A model generated the notes under the pieces. That model saw nothing but the letters and a program-made list of their open reading frames with translations, was not told the origin of the DNA and searched no databases. Shown here one piece after another: positions 33,195 through 41,287 of a DNA stretch of 64,000 nucleotides. Position numbers and translations under genes: made by a program. This DNA comes from an uncultured Hungatella sp. (GTDB taxonomy: Bacteria; Bacillota; Clostridia; Lachnospirales; Lachnospiraceae): assembly GCA_910579515.1 (NCBI GenBank), contig CAJTUV010000004.1:83908-147907 (forward strand). Reading direction: 5' to 3'. Every line of letters starts with the position of its first letter. Within the stretch, counting starts at the first letter, position 1.

Positions 33195-34610
33195 ATGATT
33201 CACAAAACATTAAAGCCGTTTCCAAAACATTTCCTGTGGGGCGCCAGCACCTCGGCGTATCAGGTGGAAGGAGCCAGTTTAGAAGACGGGAAGGGCCCGT
33301 CCTGCCAGGATGTAAAAAAGGTTCCAGAAGGAACGTCGGATCTGAAAGTCTGTGCAGATCAGTATCACAGGTACAAAGAAGATATTGCTCTGATGGCAGA
33401 GATGGGATTTAAGACCTACCGTTTTTCAGTTTCCTGGTCCAGAATCCTTCCAGAGGGAACTGGCGCTGTCAATCCAAAGGGAATTGAATACTATAATAAT
33501 CTGATTGACGAATGTCTCAAGTATGGCATAGAGCCGTTGGTGACCATGTTCCATTTTGATATGCCCGCTGCTCTGGATAAGCGGGGGTCATGGTCTAACA
33601 GAGAGTCTGTGGACTGGTTTTTAAATTTTGCAAAAGTACTGTTTGAGTCCTTTGGAGACAGAGTGAAGTATTGGCTGACCATCAATGAGCAGAATATGCT
33701 GACTTTGGTAGGGCCGGTGATTGGGACTTTGATGATTCCTGAAGGCTGTACCAATATTTTGAAGGAAACGTATCAGCAGAACCATCATATGCTGGTGGCT
33801 CAGGCAAAGGCTATGGCCTTGTGTCATGAACTGCTTCCAAATGCCAAGATTGGTCCCGCGCCAAATATCTCTGTGGTCTACAGTGCGAGCTGCAAGCCCG
33901 AGGATACATTAGCAGCTCAGAATTTCAATGCAATCCGCAACTGGCTGTATCTGGATATGGCTGTGTATGGCGTATACAACAATCTGGTCTGGTCCTATTT
34001 AGAGGAGCACGATGCAGTTCCGGTCTTTGCCCCGGGGGATGAAGAAGCTTTAAAAAACGGACGTCCAGATTTCATCGGCTTTAATTACTATACCACCAGC
34101 ACCGCTCAGGCCAGCGACGGAACAGAAAAGGAAGGCAAGAAAGCAGACCAGCAAAAAGCGGACGGCATCCCAGGGGTTTACAAGGGATTCCGCAATCCCA
34201 ATCTTTTGACAACAGAGTTTGGATGGGAAATTGATCCTCTGGGATTTCGCGCTACTATGCGGGAGATTTATTCCAGGTATCATCTGCCTATGATTGTGAC
34301 AGAGAACGGTCTGGGAGCTTATGACAAATTGACAGAAGACAAAAAAGTTCACGATCCTTACCGCATTGAATATCTTCGCAAGCATATTGAACAGATCCGC
34401 CTGGCTATAACAGACGGCTGTGAGATGATGGGATACTGCCCATGGTCAGCCATAGACCTGATTTCTACTCATGAAGGCATCGTGAAACGTTATGGGTTTA
34501 TCTACGTTGACAGAGAAGAGTTCGATTTAAAAACAATGAACCGTTACCGCAAAGACTCTTTCTATTGGTATAAAAAGGTGATTGCTTCCAATGGAGAAGA
34601 TTTGGCGTAA
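33195..34610 (+). CDS. GH1 6-phospho-beta-glucosidase
   Basis: A 471-residue glycoside hydrolase family 1 TIM barrel. It opens with FPKHFLWGASTSAYQVEGA, has the acid/base Glu 165 in TINEQN and the nucleophile Glu 370 in VTENGLGAYD. The C-terminal ISTHEGIVKRYGFIYVD carries Ser 424, Lys 431 and Tyr 433 at the spacing of the phosphate-binding triad of 6-phospho-beta-glycosidases, so a 6-phospho-glycoside is the likely substrate. That would come from a PTS permease, but none is in the window. RBS AGAAAGGGGAAAGCC precedes ATG 33195. The next gene, nagA, starts 17 bases downstream, suggesting an amino-sugar-containing substrate such as a chitobiose phosphate. Confidence 0.92.
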   Translation: MIHKTLKPFPKHFLWGASTSAYQVEGASLEDGKGPSCQDVKKVPEGTSDLKVCADQYHRYKEDIALMAEMGFKTYRFSVSWSRILPEGTGAVNPKGIEYYNNLIDECLKYGIEPLVTMFHFDMPAALDKRGSWSNRESVDWFLNFAKVLFESFGDRVKYWLTINEQNMLTLVGPVIGTLMIPEGCTNILKETYQQNHHMLVAQAKAMALCHELLPNAKIGPAPNISVVYSASCKPEDTLAAQNFNAIRNWLYLDMAVYGVYNNLVWSYLEEHDAVPVFAPGDEEALKNGRPDFIGFNYYTTSTAQASDGTEKEGKKADQQKADGIPGVYKGFRNPNLLTTEFGWEIDPLGFRATMREIYSRYHLPMIVTENGLGAYDKLTEDKKVHDPYRIEYLRKHIEQIRLAITDGCEMMGYCPWSAIDLISTHEGIVKRYGFIYVDREEFDLKTMNRYRKDSFYWYKKVIASNGEDLA

Positions 34611-34627
34611 GGAGAAGAGAATCGGGT

Positions 34628-35773
34628 ATGAAAACTTTCGTGAAAAATGGCATGGTTTATAGAAACCACTGCTTTCAAAAAGCAGATATTCAGATAGACG
34701 ATGGGAAGATACAGACAATCGGTCCAAACCTTTTTGAAGAGGGAAGTACTTTGGTGGATGGGACAGGCATGTGGGTTGTGCCTGGTTTCATTGACATTCA
34801 CACCCACGGAGCAGACGGGGTTGATGTGAATGCCGCCACAGGAGAGGACTTTGAAAAGATCTGCCGGTTTCAGGCCAGACAGGGAACCACAAGCTGGCTT
34901 GCCTCTGTGCTGACAGATACAAAAGAACAGACTCTGTGGTGTATTGAACAATACAACCGCTGGAAGCAGGGCGAGAAAAAAGGAGCGCACCTAATGGGGA
35001 TTCACCTGGAAGGACCTTTTTTGAGCACAGAATATAAAGGGGCTATGCCAGAACATCTTCTTCAGAAACCCAATACAGATTTGGTGCGGGAGTATCAAAA
35101 GGCAGCAGGCGGTGACATCCGCTATCTCACCATTGCGCCAGAGCTGGAAGGAGCCATTTCTTTTATTTCTCAGATGAAGGAATTGGGAATCGTTGTCTCC
35201 ATCGGCCATTCAGCCGCCTCCTATGAGACCGCTATGGAAGCCATAAAGGCAGGAGCCGCTTCTTCTACCCACACCGGAAATGCCATGAAACTGCTTCATC
35301 AGCGCTTCCCCGCCATCTGGGGAGCAGCTCTGGAATCAGATACCCTTTACTGCGAGATGATCTGCGACGGGCTTCATCTTCATCCCGGCGTAATTCGTCT
35401 TACCATCAAAGCCAAGGGACTGGATAAGGTGGTGGCGGTGACAGACTCCATTATGGCTGCGGGACTTCCTGATGGAAATTATAAGTTAGGGGTAAACGAT
35501 GTGGTGGTCAAAGACGGCGATGCGAAGCTGGCCGGCAAAGAAAATCGTGCAGGAAGTACTCTGACTACAGGTAAGGCCCTGAAAAATCTGTTATCCTTTA
35601 CCGGAAAATCCCTAGAGGAAATTCTTCCTCTTTTGACTGAAAACCCAGCCCGCCTTTTAGGCGTTTATGACCGTATCGGCTCCATTGAGGAGGGAAAAGA
35701 CGCGGATCTTGTACTGCTTGATCAAAAACTTGAGGTGTGCGAAACAATGGTGAAAGGACTTTGCGTCCTGTAA
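34628..35773 (+). CDS. nagA: N-acetylglucosamine-6-phosphate deacetylase
   Basis: NagA removes acetate from GlcNAc-6-phosphate. The 381-residue amidohydrolase has VVPGFIDIHTHGADGVDV, the family loop HLEGPFLSTEYKGA, VSIGHSAASYE (metal His), STHTGNAMKLLHQR and the catalytic Asp region VAVTDSIMAAGLPDG. NPARLLG and IEEGKDADLVLLD close the small beta domain. RBS TAAGGAGAAG before ATG 34628. It sits between GH1 and a small membrane protein. No nagB (glucosamine-6-phosphate deaminase) is in the window, so the pathway would finish elsewhere. Confidence 0.95.
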   Translation: MKTFVKNGMVYRNHCFQKADIQIDDGKIQTIGPNLFEEGSTLVDGTGMWVVPGFIDIHTHGADGVDVNAATGEDFEKICRFQARQGTTSWLASVLTDTKEQTLWCIEQYNRWKQGEKKGAHLMGIHLEGPFLSTEYKGAMPEHLLQKPNTDLVREYQKAAGGDIRYLTIAPELEGAISFISQMKELGIVVSIGHSAASYETAMEAIKAGAASSTHTGNAMKLLHQRFPAIWGAALESDTLYCEMICDGLHLHPGVIRLTIKAKGLDKVVAVTDSIMAAGLPDGNYKLGVNDVVVKDGDAKLAGKENRAGSTLTTGKALKNLLSFTGKSLEEILPLLTENPARLLGVYDRIGSIEEGKDADLVLLDQKLEVCETMVKGLCVL

Positions 35774-35787
35774 TTGTGGAGGAGTTT

Positions 35788-36201
35788 ATGTGGTTTCTAT
35801 TTGCCTTATTGTCTGCGATTTTTGCGGCCCTCACCTCCATATTGGCCAAAGTTGGCATTGACGGAGTAAATTCTAATCTGGCAACGGCAATCAGAACTGT
35901 CGTTGTGGTGGTTATGGCATGGGGGATCGTATTTTTATCCCATGCCCAGAATGGATTGTCAGAAATCAGCCGGAAAAGCTGGATCTTTTTGATCCTGTCA
36001 GGATTGGCTACAGGCGCTTCCTGGCTGTGTTATTATCGTGCCCTGCAGTTAGGCAATGTCTCCAAGGTAGCGCCCATAGACAAGTTAAGCGTTGTCCTTA
36101 CTTTGTTTTTAGCGTTTATCTTTTTACATGAGGAGTTTACATTAAAAGCGCTGCTGGGGTGCATTCTGCTTGGGGCGGGGACTCTGATTATGACGTTATA
36201 A
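35788..36201 (+). CDS. Small EamA-family transporter (single domain)
   Basis: A 137-residue membrane protein with about five hydrophobic helices: MWFLFALLSAIFAALTSILA, a second with VVVVVMAWGIVF, and the EamA-typical LSGLATGASWLCYYRALQLG followed by VAPIDKLSVVLTLFLAFIFL and a final helix LLGCILLGAGTLIMTL. It contains one EamA unit, about half the usual 300 residues, so it should act as a dimer, like other single-unit members of the DMT superfamily. The in-frame ORF runs from 35737, but GGAGGAG before ATG 35788 fixes the start after the nagA stop. Substrate unknown. A terminator follows. Confidence 0.85.
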   Translation: MWFLFALLSAIFAALTSILAKVGIDGVNSNLATAIRTVVVVVMAWGIVFLSHAQNGLSEISRKSWIFLILSGLATGASWLCYYRALQLGNVSKVAPIDKLSVVLTLFLAFIFLHEEFTLKALLGCILLGAGTLIMTL

Positions 36202-36209
36202 ATGATGGA

Positions 36210-36242
36210 GGCTGTTGTATCTCTTGGTACAACAGCCTTTTC
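36210..36242 (+). terminator. Terminator after the GH1-nagA-EamA operon
   Basis: GGCTGTTGTA (36210-36219) pairs perfectly with TACAACAGCC (36228-36237), followed by TTTTCC. It lies between convergent genes; on the - strand the hairpin is also present but without a T-run. Confidence 0.85.
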
Positions 36243-36243
36243 C

Positions 36244-37080
36244 TTATTTTCCGTCAATGGGAATTGTCACAATGGCATAGTCTCCTAATTCATGAGGAAC
36301 TGGAATCGAAAAGTATAAAGTGCTTTGATTCAGATAGCTGAAGGAGCCTGGAAATTCCTTTCCGCTGTCCGAGGTTTTCAACGGAAAATCTGCCTCATTC
36401 AACAGATTGGTATAATCCTCTATAGTCTGGGCGGCGCGGTGGGCTAAAAGAGAATTTTTAAGTCCCTCGCTGACCTGATAAAACTCCACGTCCTCAGACA
36501 TTAAGTACCCTGCCATGGTGTAGGCATCCGAATAATCATTGATTCCCAGAGATTTGACTTGCTGAAGGTCCACGGTATTCGTATAAAACACGTTGATCGG
36601 ATAAGAACCTCCCTTAGGGGTGTAGACGCCTTTGTATACAGCAGTGATTCGGTTGCGGTCTAAGGATTCTACACTGCATTTGATGTTCATTGAGTCTGGA
36701 ATGTTGTCTTCTCCCAGGGAATGATAGAAAGCAGAAGCATTTTCTTTTAACAATTTGTTGACTTCTTCCTCATTCCCAGAATCCTTCATATTTGAGATGA
36801 TAGGATAGGAGATGGTGATGTTTTCCTGATCCCCTGGATGATAGGACTGGATTTCAGAAGCAATCTGGGCGGCATTGGCCGACGGCGCTTTTGTCGTGGT
36901 TTCTTCTGAAGCCGTCGTGGTTTCCTCCTGCTTGGCAATGCTGGAGGCCATGGTTTCCGCGGCGGCTTTTGAGGTGTGAATGCTGGTTAAATCCACAGGT
37001 TCATGCTTATTTCTTTTGCAGCCGCTTAACAGGCAGACGGCGGCCATAAGAAGCAGTAAGGCAGAAAGTTTGTGTTTCAT
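36244..37080 (-). CDS. Lipoprotein with DUF4163/RsiV-like domain
   Basis: A 278-residue lipoprotein: signal peptide and lipobox CLLSGC (Cys 21), a Thr/Ser/Glu-rich linker (ETMASSIAKQEETTTASEE), then a globular part beginning with ITISYPIISNMKD. The later half contains VYKGVYTPKGGSYPINVFYTNTVDL and ends with FSIPVPHELGDYAIVTIPI. The pattern (a paired beta domain with SYP.I and a closing acidic-ended beta strand) recalls DUF4163/DUF3298 domains of RsiV and PdaC, but I am not certain. The gene has a TATAAT on the - strand at 37125-37130 with no clear -35. It stands alone between a terminator and a divergent MFS gene. Confidence 0.65.
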   Translation of the reverse strand: MKHKLSALLLLMAAVCLLSGCKRNKHEPVDLTSIHTSKAAAETMASSIAKQEETTTASEETTTKAPSANAAQIASEIQSYHPGDQENITISYPIISNMKDSGNEEEVNKLLKENASAFYHSLGEDNIPDSMNIKCSVESLDRNRITAVYKGVYTPKGGSYPINVFYTNTVDLQQVKSLGINDYSDAYTMAGYLMSEDVEFYQVSEGLKNSLLAHRAAQTIEDYTNLLNEADFPLKTSDSGKEFPGSFSYLNQSTLYFSIPVPHELGDYAIVTIPIDGK

Positions 37081-37190
37081 GACATATCTCCTTTGTCTTT
37101 TGCGAATTTTGTGTTATAGTTCTTATTATACAATTAAGCTGTCTTTTTTGGAATAGGTAAAATTATTAAGATATCTTTAGGAGTATAAGT

Positions 37191-38327
37191 ATGGAAAAAC
37201 AAATGGCTATGCAGAGAAACTCAGGTTTATTTACTTTTTTTATCAGTGGTATCTGTGTGATAAGCAGTGGAATTGTGGTCAGCCTTTTGCAGGAAATGTA
37301 TGGATTTGATTATGGGATGACAGGAACTCTCTTATCTCTGATGAATTTTGGAAATCTGCTTTCGGGATTTGTCACAGGCATTCTTCCCGGGAAAATCGGG
37401 ACGAAAAAAACAGTAATCCTTCTTACCAGCGGCTATGGAGCGGGATATCTCTTAATGGGATTTAGCGGATGGATTGTGGTCTTAATGCTTGCATTCTTTT
37501 TGGTAGGTGTTTCGAAAGGGTGTAACTTAAACACCTGTACGATCTTAGTTGGGAACAATTCCAAAAACAGAACGGTGGGCATGAATCTCATGCATAGCTG
37601 TTACGCCTTGGGAGCTCTTTTGTGCCCGTTTTTTATTGCTGCGGCTTCTTCTGTCAGTTCCAGAGGCTCTCTCTTTATTCTGGCTGCTCTGGGTTTTTTA
37701 TCCTGGCTCATCTTTTTTGTGACCCCTATGAATGGAGCCGGAGCAGAAGGAAAGGAAGAGACGGACTGGAGCTTTTTAAAAAATAAAAAGTTTTGGCTTC
37801 TTACAGGTCTGATCTTTTGTCAAAATGCCACAGAGCTGAGTGTGAACGGGTGGATGGTTACCTATTTTAAAGGAAGAGGGATTTTGTCAGGAGCGCTCAG
37901 TACCTATACTGTGACTGTGATGTGGACTGCAACCCTGATTGCCAGATTGCTGTTTGTTTTTGTGAAACCGATTAAGAATACTTATTCCGCCCTGGTTAAA
38001 ATGGGAATCGGCTGTAGTATTTTTTATTTTGCAATGATGATGACAGAAAGCCAGATTCCTGCCATTGTGTTATTGTTTGCTTTTGCGTTTTCCATGGCAG
38101 GAATGAACCCCACAGCCGTTGCCAGCGCCGGAAAGATGACAAGTGCAGCCAGTATTGGGGTTATGCTTCCTGCTGCCAGCAGCGGCGCGATTCTCATGCC
38201 ATGGATCACAGGAGTGATTTCAGAACATGCAGGTCTTACCTTGGGAATGATGTCGAATCTGGTTCCCTGTATCGGTCTTTTGGTGTTTAGTTTGCTGGTA
38301 AAACGGCTGCATGAAAAAGAAGAATAG
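37191..38327 (+). CDS. Major facilitator superfamily transporter
   Basis: A 378-residue polytopic protein with about 12 predicted helices. The first loop between helices 2 and 3 carries the family-like LPGKIGTKKTVILLTSGYGAG, and the second half repeats the pattern with LLFVFVKPIKNTYSALVKMG. Helices 4-5 (GVSKGCNLNTCTILVGNNS) and ALGALLCPFF are the kind seen in sugar or fucose-permease-like MFS clades, but the substrate cannot be called. RBS TAGGAG before ATG 37191. It runs divergently from the lipoprotein gene, with 110 bases between starts, and ends 76 bases before ftsK. Confidence 0.85.
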   Translation: MEKQMAMQRNSGLFTFFISGICVISSGIVVSLLQEMYGFDYGMTGTLLSLMNFGNLLSGFVTGILPGKIGTKKTVILLTSGYGAGYLLMGFSGWIVVLMLAFFLVGVSKGCNLNTCTILVGNNSKNRTVGMNLMHSCYALGALLCPFFIAAASSVSSRGSLFILAALGFLSWLIFFVTPMNGAGAEGKEETDWSFLKNKKFWLLTGLIFCQNATELSVNGWMVTYFKGRGILSGALSTYTVTVMWTATLIARLLFVFVKPIKNTYSALVKMGIGCSIFYFAMMMTESQIPAIVLLFAFAFSMAGMNPTAVASAGKMTSAASIGVMLPAASSGAILMPWITGVISEHAGLTLGMMSNLVPCIGLLVFSLLVKRLHEKEE

Positions 38328-38333
38328 ACAAGA

Positions 38334-38362
38334 TTGCAATTTTGAATTATTTTTTGTATACT
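38334..38362 (+). promoter_or_regulatory. Predicted promoter of ftsK
   Basis: TTGCAA (38334-38339), 17 bases, TATACT (38357-38362), in the gap between the MFS stop and the ftsK start. Confidence 0.65.
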
Positions 38363-38403
38363 AATATCTGTTAATTTTGTAAGGTAAGGAGGCTAAAAGG
38401 CTG

Positions 38404-41253
38404 GTGGCTGGAACAAAAAACAATGGCAGAAGAACAACAGGAGGCGGGAAGAAGACGTCTGGAGCCAAGACAAAGAAGGCATCCCAAAGTAAATCTCCCC
38501 AGCAGGATAACGAATTTCTTCATTCAGAAGTACTTGTTATCGGTTCTTTTGCTTTGGCACTTTTATTATTTTTAAGTAACTTTCACCTGTGCGGAATGGT
38601 GGGAGATTATTTGAGAATGGTGCAGCTTGGAATCTTTGGAATCATCGGTTTTGTTGCACCGATTCTTTTGTTTGTAGGGACTTGCTTTGCCTTATCCAAT
38701 CAAGGCAATCCCATTGCCGCTTTAAAGCTGGGGGCGGTGATTGTAGGTGTTTGGGTCCTGTGCGCATTGGCGGAAATGTTTCTGGGAGAGGGATTTAAAG
38801 AGGGAACAAAAGCAGCGGAAGCCTTTTTTCGTTCTTCTGCAAGCGGTACAGGCGGCGGTTTCCTGGGAGGGCTTTTGGTGATTCTTTTGGGTTCTACAAT
38901 AGGTGTGATTGGCACCTATGTGGTACTATTTGTACTTTTGGCGATCTGTATGGTTCTTATTACAGAAAAGTCCTTAGTCGCTTTTGTGAAAAAGGGCGGA
39001 AATAAGGCCTATCAGTATGCAAAGGAAGATGTCGACAGAAGACGGGTGATTCATGAGGAGAGAAAAGAAGAGAAGAGGAGACTGAGGGAAGAACAAAAAG
39101 TCAGGGGAGTGAATCTGGGCTCTACCACCTTACAGGAAACCTTTGAGGAAGAGGCGGTTCAGGAAGAGGCTATTTTTCAAGAACAGGCTGATATTTTCAC
39201 AGGAAGTATCCAAATGCCCCAATCTCCCAGGCCAGATCCAGAGCCTCCTGAACCAGAAAATGAAGCGCTTTATGTTCGAAAAGATACCAGAACATTAAAA
39301 GAAATGAATATGATGGAAGAGAAGGAGGCTTTCTGGGAAGAGGAACAGCCAGATATGTTTCATATTCTGGAAAAAAAGGAAAAACCTTATAAGCAAGAAG
39401 ATTCCTGGGAGGAAGGCATCCCAAGTCAGGCAGAACCCTGGTTTGAGGAAGATACATTCGGACAAGCGCCGCAAAAGAATCAGGAATTAAATGAGGCAGA
39501 AGACTGGAAGGAACTGTCGGAGTCAGACTCAAAAGAGGTGTGGCAGGACATTCCAGACTCTCCTAAGGATTCCGTAGAACTCTGGCAGGGCAGCAAGGAA
39601 GAAGACCGAACCGCGTTTTCGATTCCAGAAGAATCGAAACGGGTTGTGACTGCTTCTGGAAAAATCATAGAAAGCGATACAGAAGCTTTGAAAAAAAAGG
39701 TGGAATTGAGACGAGAGGAGGCTGTAGAAGACGGGGATCTGGTGATTCCTTATAAAGCCCCAGAACCTGTTATGAAGCAGGAGTATCGTTTTCCTCCTTT
39801 AAACCTTTTAAAATGGGGGGCGCAGACTTCAGGCTCCTCTTCTGACAAAGAATATCGGGAGACCGCAATCAAGCTGCAGCAGACCCTTCGAAATTTTGGC
39901 GTGGGCGTGACCGTGACCAATATCAGCTGCGGCCCCTCAGTGACCAGATATGAACTTCATCCAGAGCAAGGGGTAAAGGTAAGCAAAATCGTAGGGCTGG
40001 CAGACGATATCAAATTAAATCTGGCCGCTGCAGATATCCGAATTGAGGCCCCGATTCCCGGAAAGTCGGCGGTCGGAATCGAGGTTCCCAACAAAGAAAA
40101 TAATGTGGTCTATTTGCGGGAGCTTTTGGAATCCGACGACTTTAAAAAAAATTCCTCCAAACTTTCGTTTGCAGTGGGAAAAGATATCGGCGGCCAGGTG
40201 GTGGTGACGGATGTCGCCAAGATGCCTCATCTGCTGATTGCCGGCGCGACTGGTTCTGGTAAATCGGTGTGTATTAATACTTTGATCATGAGCCTGCTTT
40301 ACAAAGCCCATCCTGACGACGTGAAGATGATCATGATTGATCCAAAGGTGGTGGAACTTAGCGCCTACAATGGCATTCCCCATCTGATGATTCCTGTGGT
40401 CACAGACCCTAAAAAGGCGTCAGGAGCTTTAAACTGGGCTGTGGCGGAAATGATGGACCGTTACAAAAAGTTTGCGAAATACAATGTCCGCAATCTTCAA
40501 GGCTATAATGCAAAAGTGGAATCTATCAAGGATTTACAAGTGGAGAATAAACCGGAAAAGATGCCGCAGATCGTGATCATTGTGGACGAGCTTGCAGATT
40601 TAATGATGGTGTCTCCTGGAGAGGTGGAAGATGCCATCTGCCGTCTGGCTCAGCTTGCGAGAGCCGCTGGCATTCATCTGGTAATCGCTACCCAGAGGCC
40701 GTCTGTCAATGTCATCACAGGTCTGATTAAGGCCAATGTGCCCTCCAGAATCGCCTTTTCTGTGTCTTCTGGAGTGGACTCTCGTACGATTATTGATATG
40801 TACGGTGCAGAGAAACTTCTTGGAAAAGGAGATATGCTCTTTTATCCTGCTGGTTATCAAAAGCCTCAGCGTGTACAGGGAGCGTTTGTGTCTGATTCGG
40901 AGGTCTCTAAGGTAGTGGAGTTTTTAACAGAACAGAATCTTCCCCCTTCCTACAATCCAGAGATTGAAGACCATATCGTCATGCCTGTGCAGGAGGAACA
41001 GTCAGAGGCAAAAAACAACGGCCGGGATGAATATTTTGCAAAGGCCGGAAGATTTATCATCGAAAAAGAAAAAGGCTCTATCGGCATGCTGCAGAGGATG
41101 TTTAAGATCGGATTTAACCGGGCGGCAAGAATCATGGATCAGTTAGCCGAAGCTGGCGTGGTTGGGGAAGAGGAGGGCACCAAACCCAGAAGGATTCTCA
41201 TGACTTTGGAAGAATTTGAAAATTTGTTAGAGCAAGAGGGATCACATTGTTAG
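38404..41253 (+). CDS. ftsK: FtsK/SpoIIIE DNA translocase
   Basis: A 949-residue motor that pumps chromosomal DNA through the division septum (or into the forespore). A Lys/Gly/Ser-rich leader precedes four membrane helices (about 38-195), then a long acidic, low-complexity linker (about 210-470), the alpha domain, the RecA-like motor with Walker A GATGSGKS (near 613-621) and Walker B VIIVDELADLMMV, and the C-terminal winged-helix gamma domain (GRFIIEKEKGSIGMLQR and on) that reads the KOPS/SRS skew sequences. The start is GTG 38404 with GGAGG about 12 bases upstream, rather far. Whether it acts as FtsK or SpoIIIE cannot be told from sequence. Confidence 0.95.
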   Translation: MAGTKNNGRRTTGGGKKTSGAKTKKASQSKSPQQDNEFLHSEVLVIGSFALALLLFLSNFHLCGMVGDYLRMVQLGIFGIIGFVAPILLFVGTCFALSNQGNPIAALKLGAVIVGVWVLCALAEMFLGEGFKEGTKAAEAFFRSSASGTGGGFLGGLLVILLGSTIGVIGTYVVLFVLLAICMVLITEKSLVAFVKKGGNKAYQYAKEDVDRRRVIHEERKEEKRRLREEQKVRGVNLGSTTLQETFEEEAVQEEAIFQEQADIFTGSIQMPQSPRPDPEPPEPENEALYVRKDTRTLKEMNMMEEKEAFWEEEQPDMFHILEKKEKPYKQEDSWEEGIPSQAEPWFEEDTFGQAPQKNQELNEAEDWKELSESDSKEVWQDIPDSPKDSVELWQGSKEEDRTAFSIPEESKRVVTASGKIIESDTEALKKKVELRREEAVEDGDLVIPYKAPEPVMKQEYRFPPLNLLKWGAQTSGSSSDKEYRETAIKLQQTLRNFGVGVTVTNISCGPSVTRYELHPEQGVKVSKIVGLADDIKLNLAAADIRIEAPIPGKSAVGIEVPNKENNVVYLRELLESDDFKKNSSKLSFAVGKDIGGQVVVTDVAKMPHLLIAGATGSGKSVCINTLIMSLLYKAHPDDVKMIMIDPKVVELSAYNGIPHLMIPVVTDPKKASGALNWAVAEMMDRYKKFAKYNVRNLQGYNAKVESIKDLQVENKPEKMPQIVIIVDELADLMMVSPGEVEDAICRLAQLARAAGIHLVIATQRPSVNVITGLIKANVPSRIAFSVSSGVDSRTIIDMYGAEKLLGKGDMLFYPAGYQKPQRVQGAFVSDSEVSKVVEFLTEQNLPPSYNPEIEDHIVMPVQEEQSEAKNNGRDEYFAKAGRFIIEKEKGSIGMLQRMFKIGFNRAARIMDQLAEAGVVGEEEGTKPRRILMTLEEFENLLEQEGSHC

Positions 41254-41287
41254 TTCAATTTAAAGATAAAAAAAGGAGGAACAGGGC

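Noticed and set aside
34991..35209. Antisense open frames in the nagA and GH1 region
   Set aside because: They run opposite to well-supported genes and show no ribosome-binding site or family motif.
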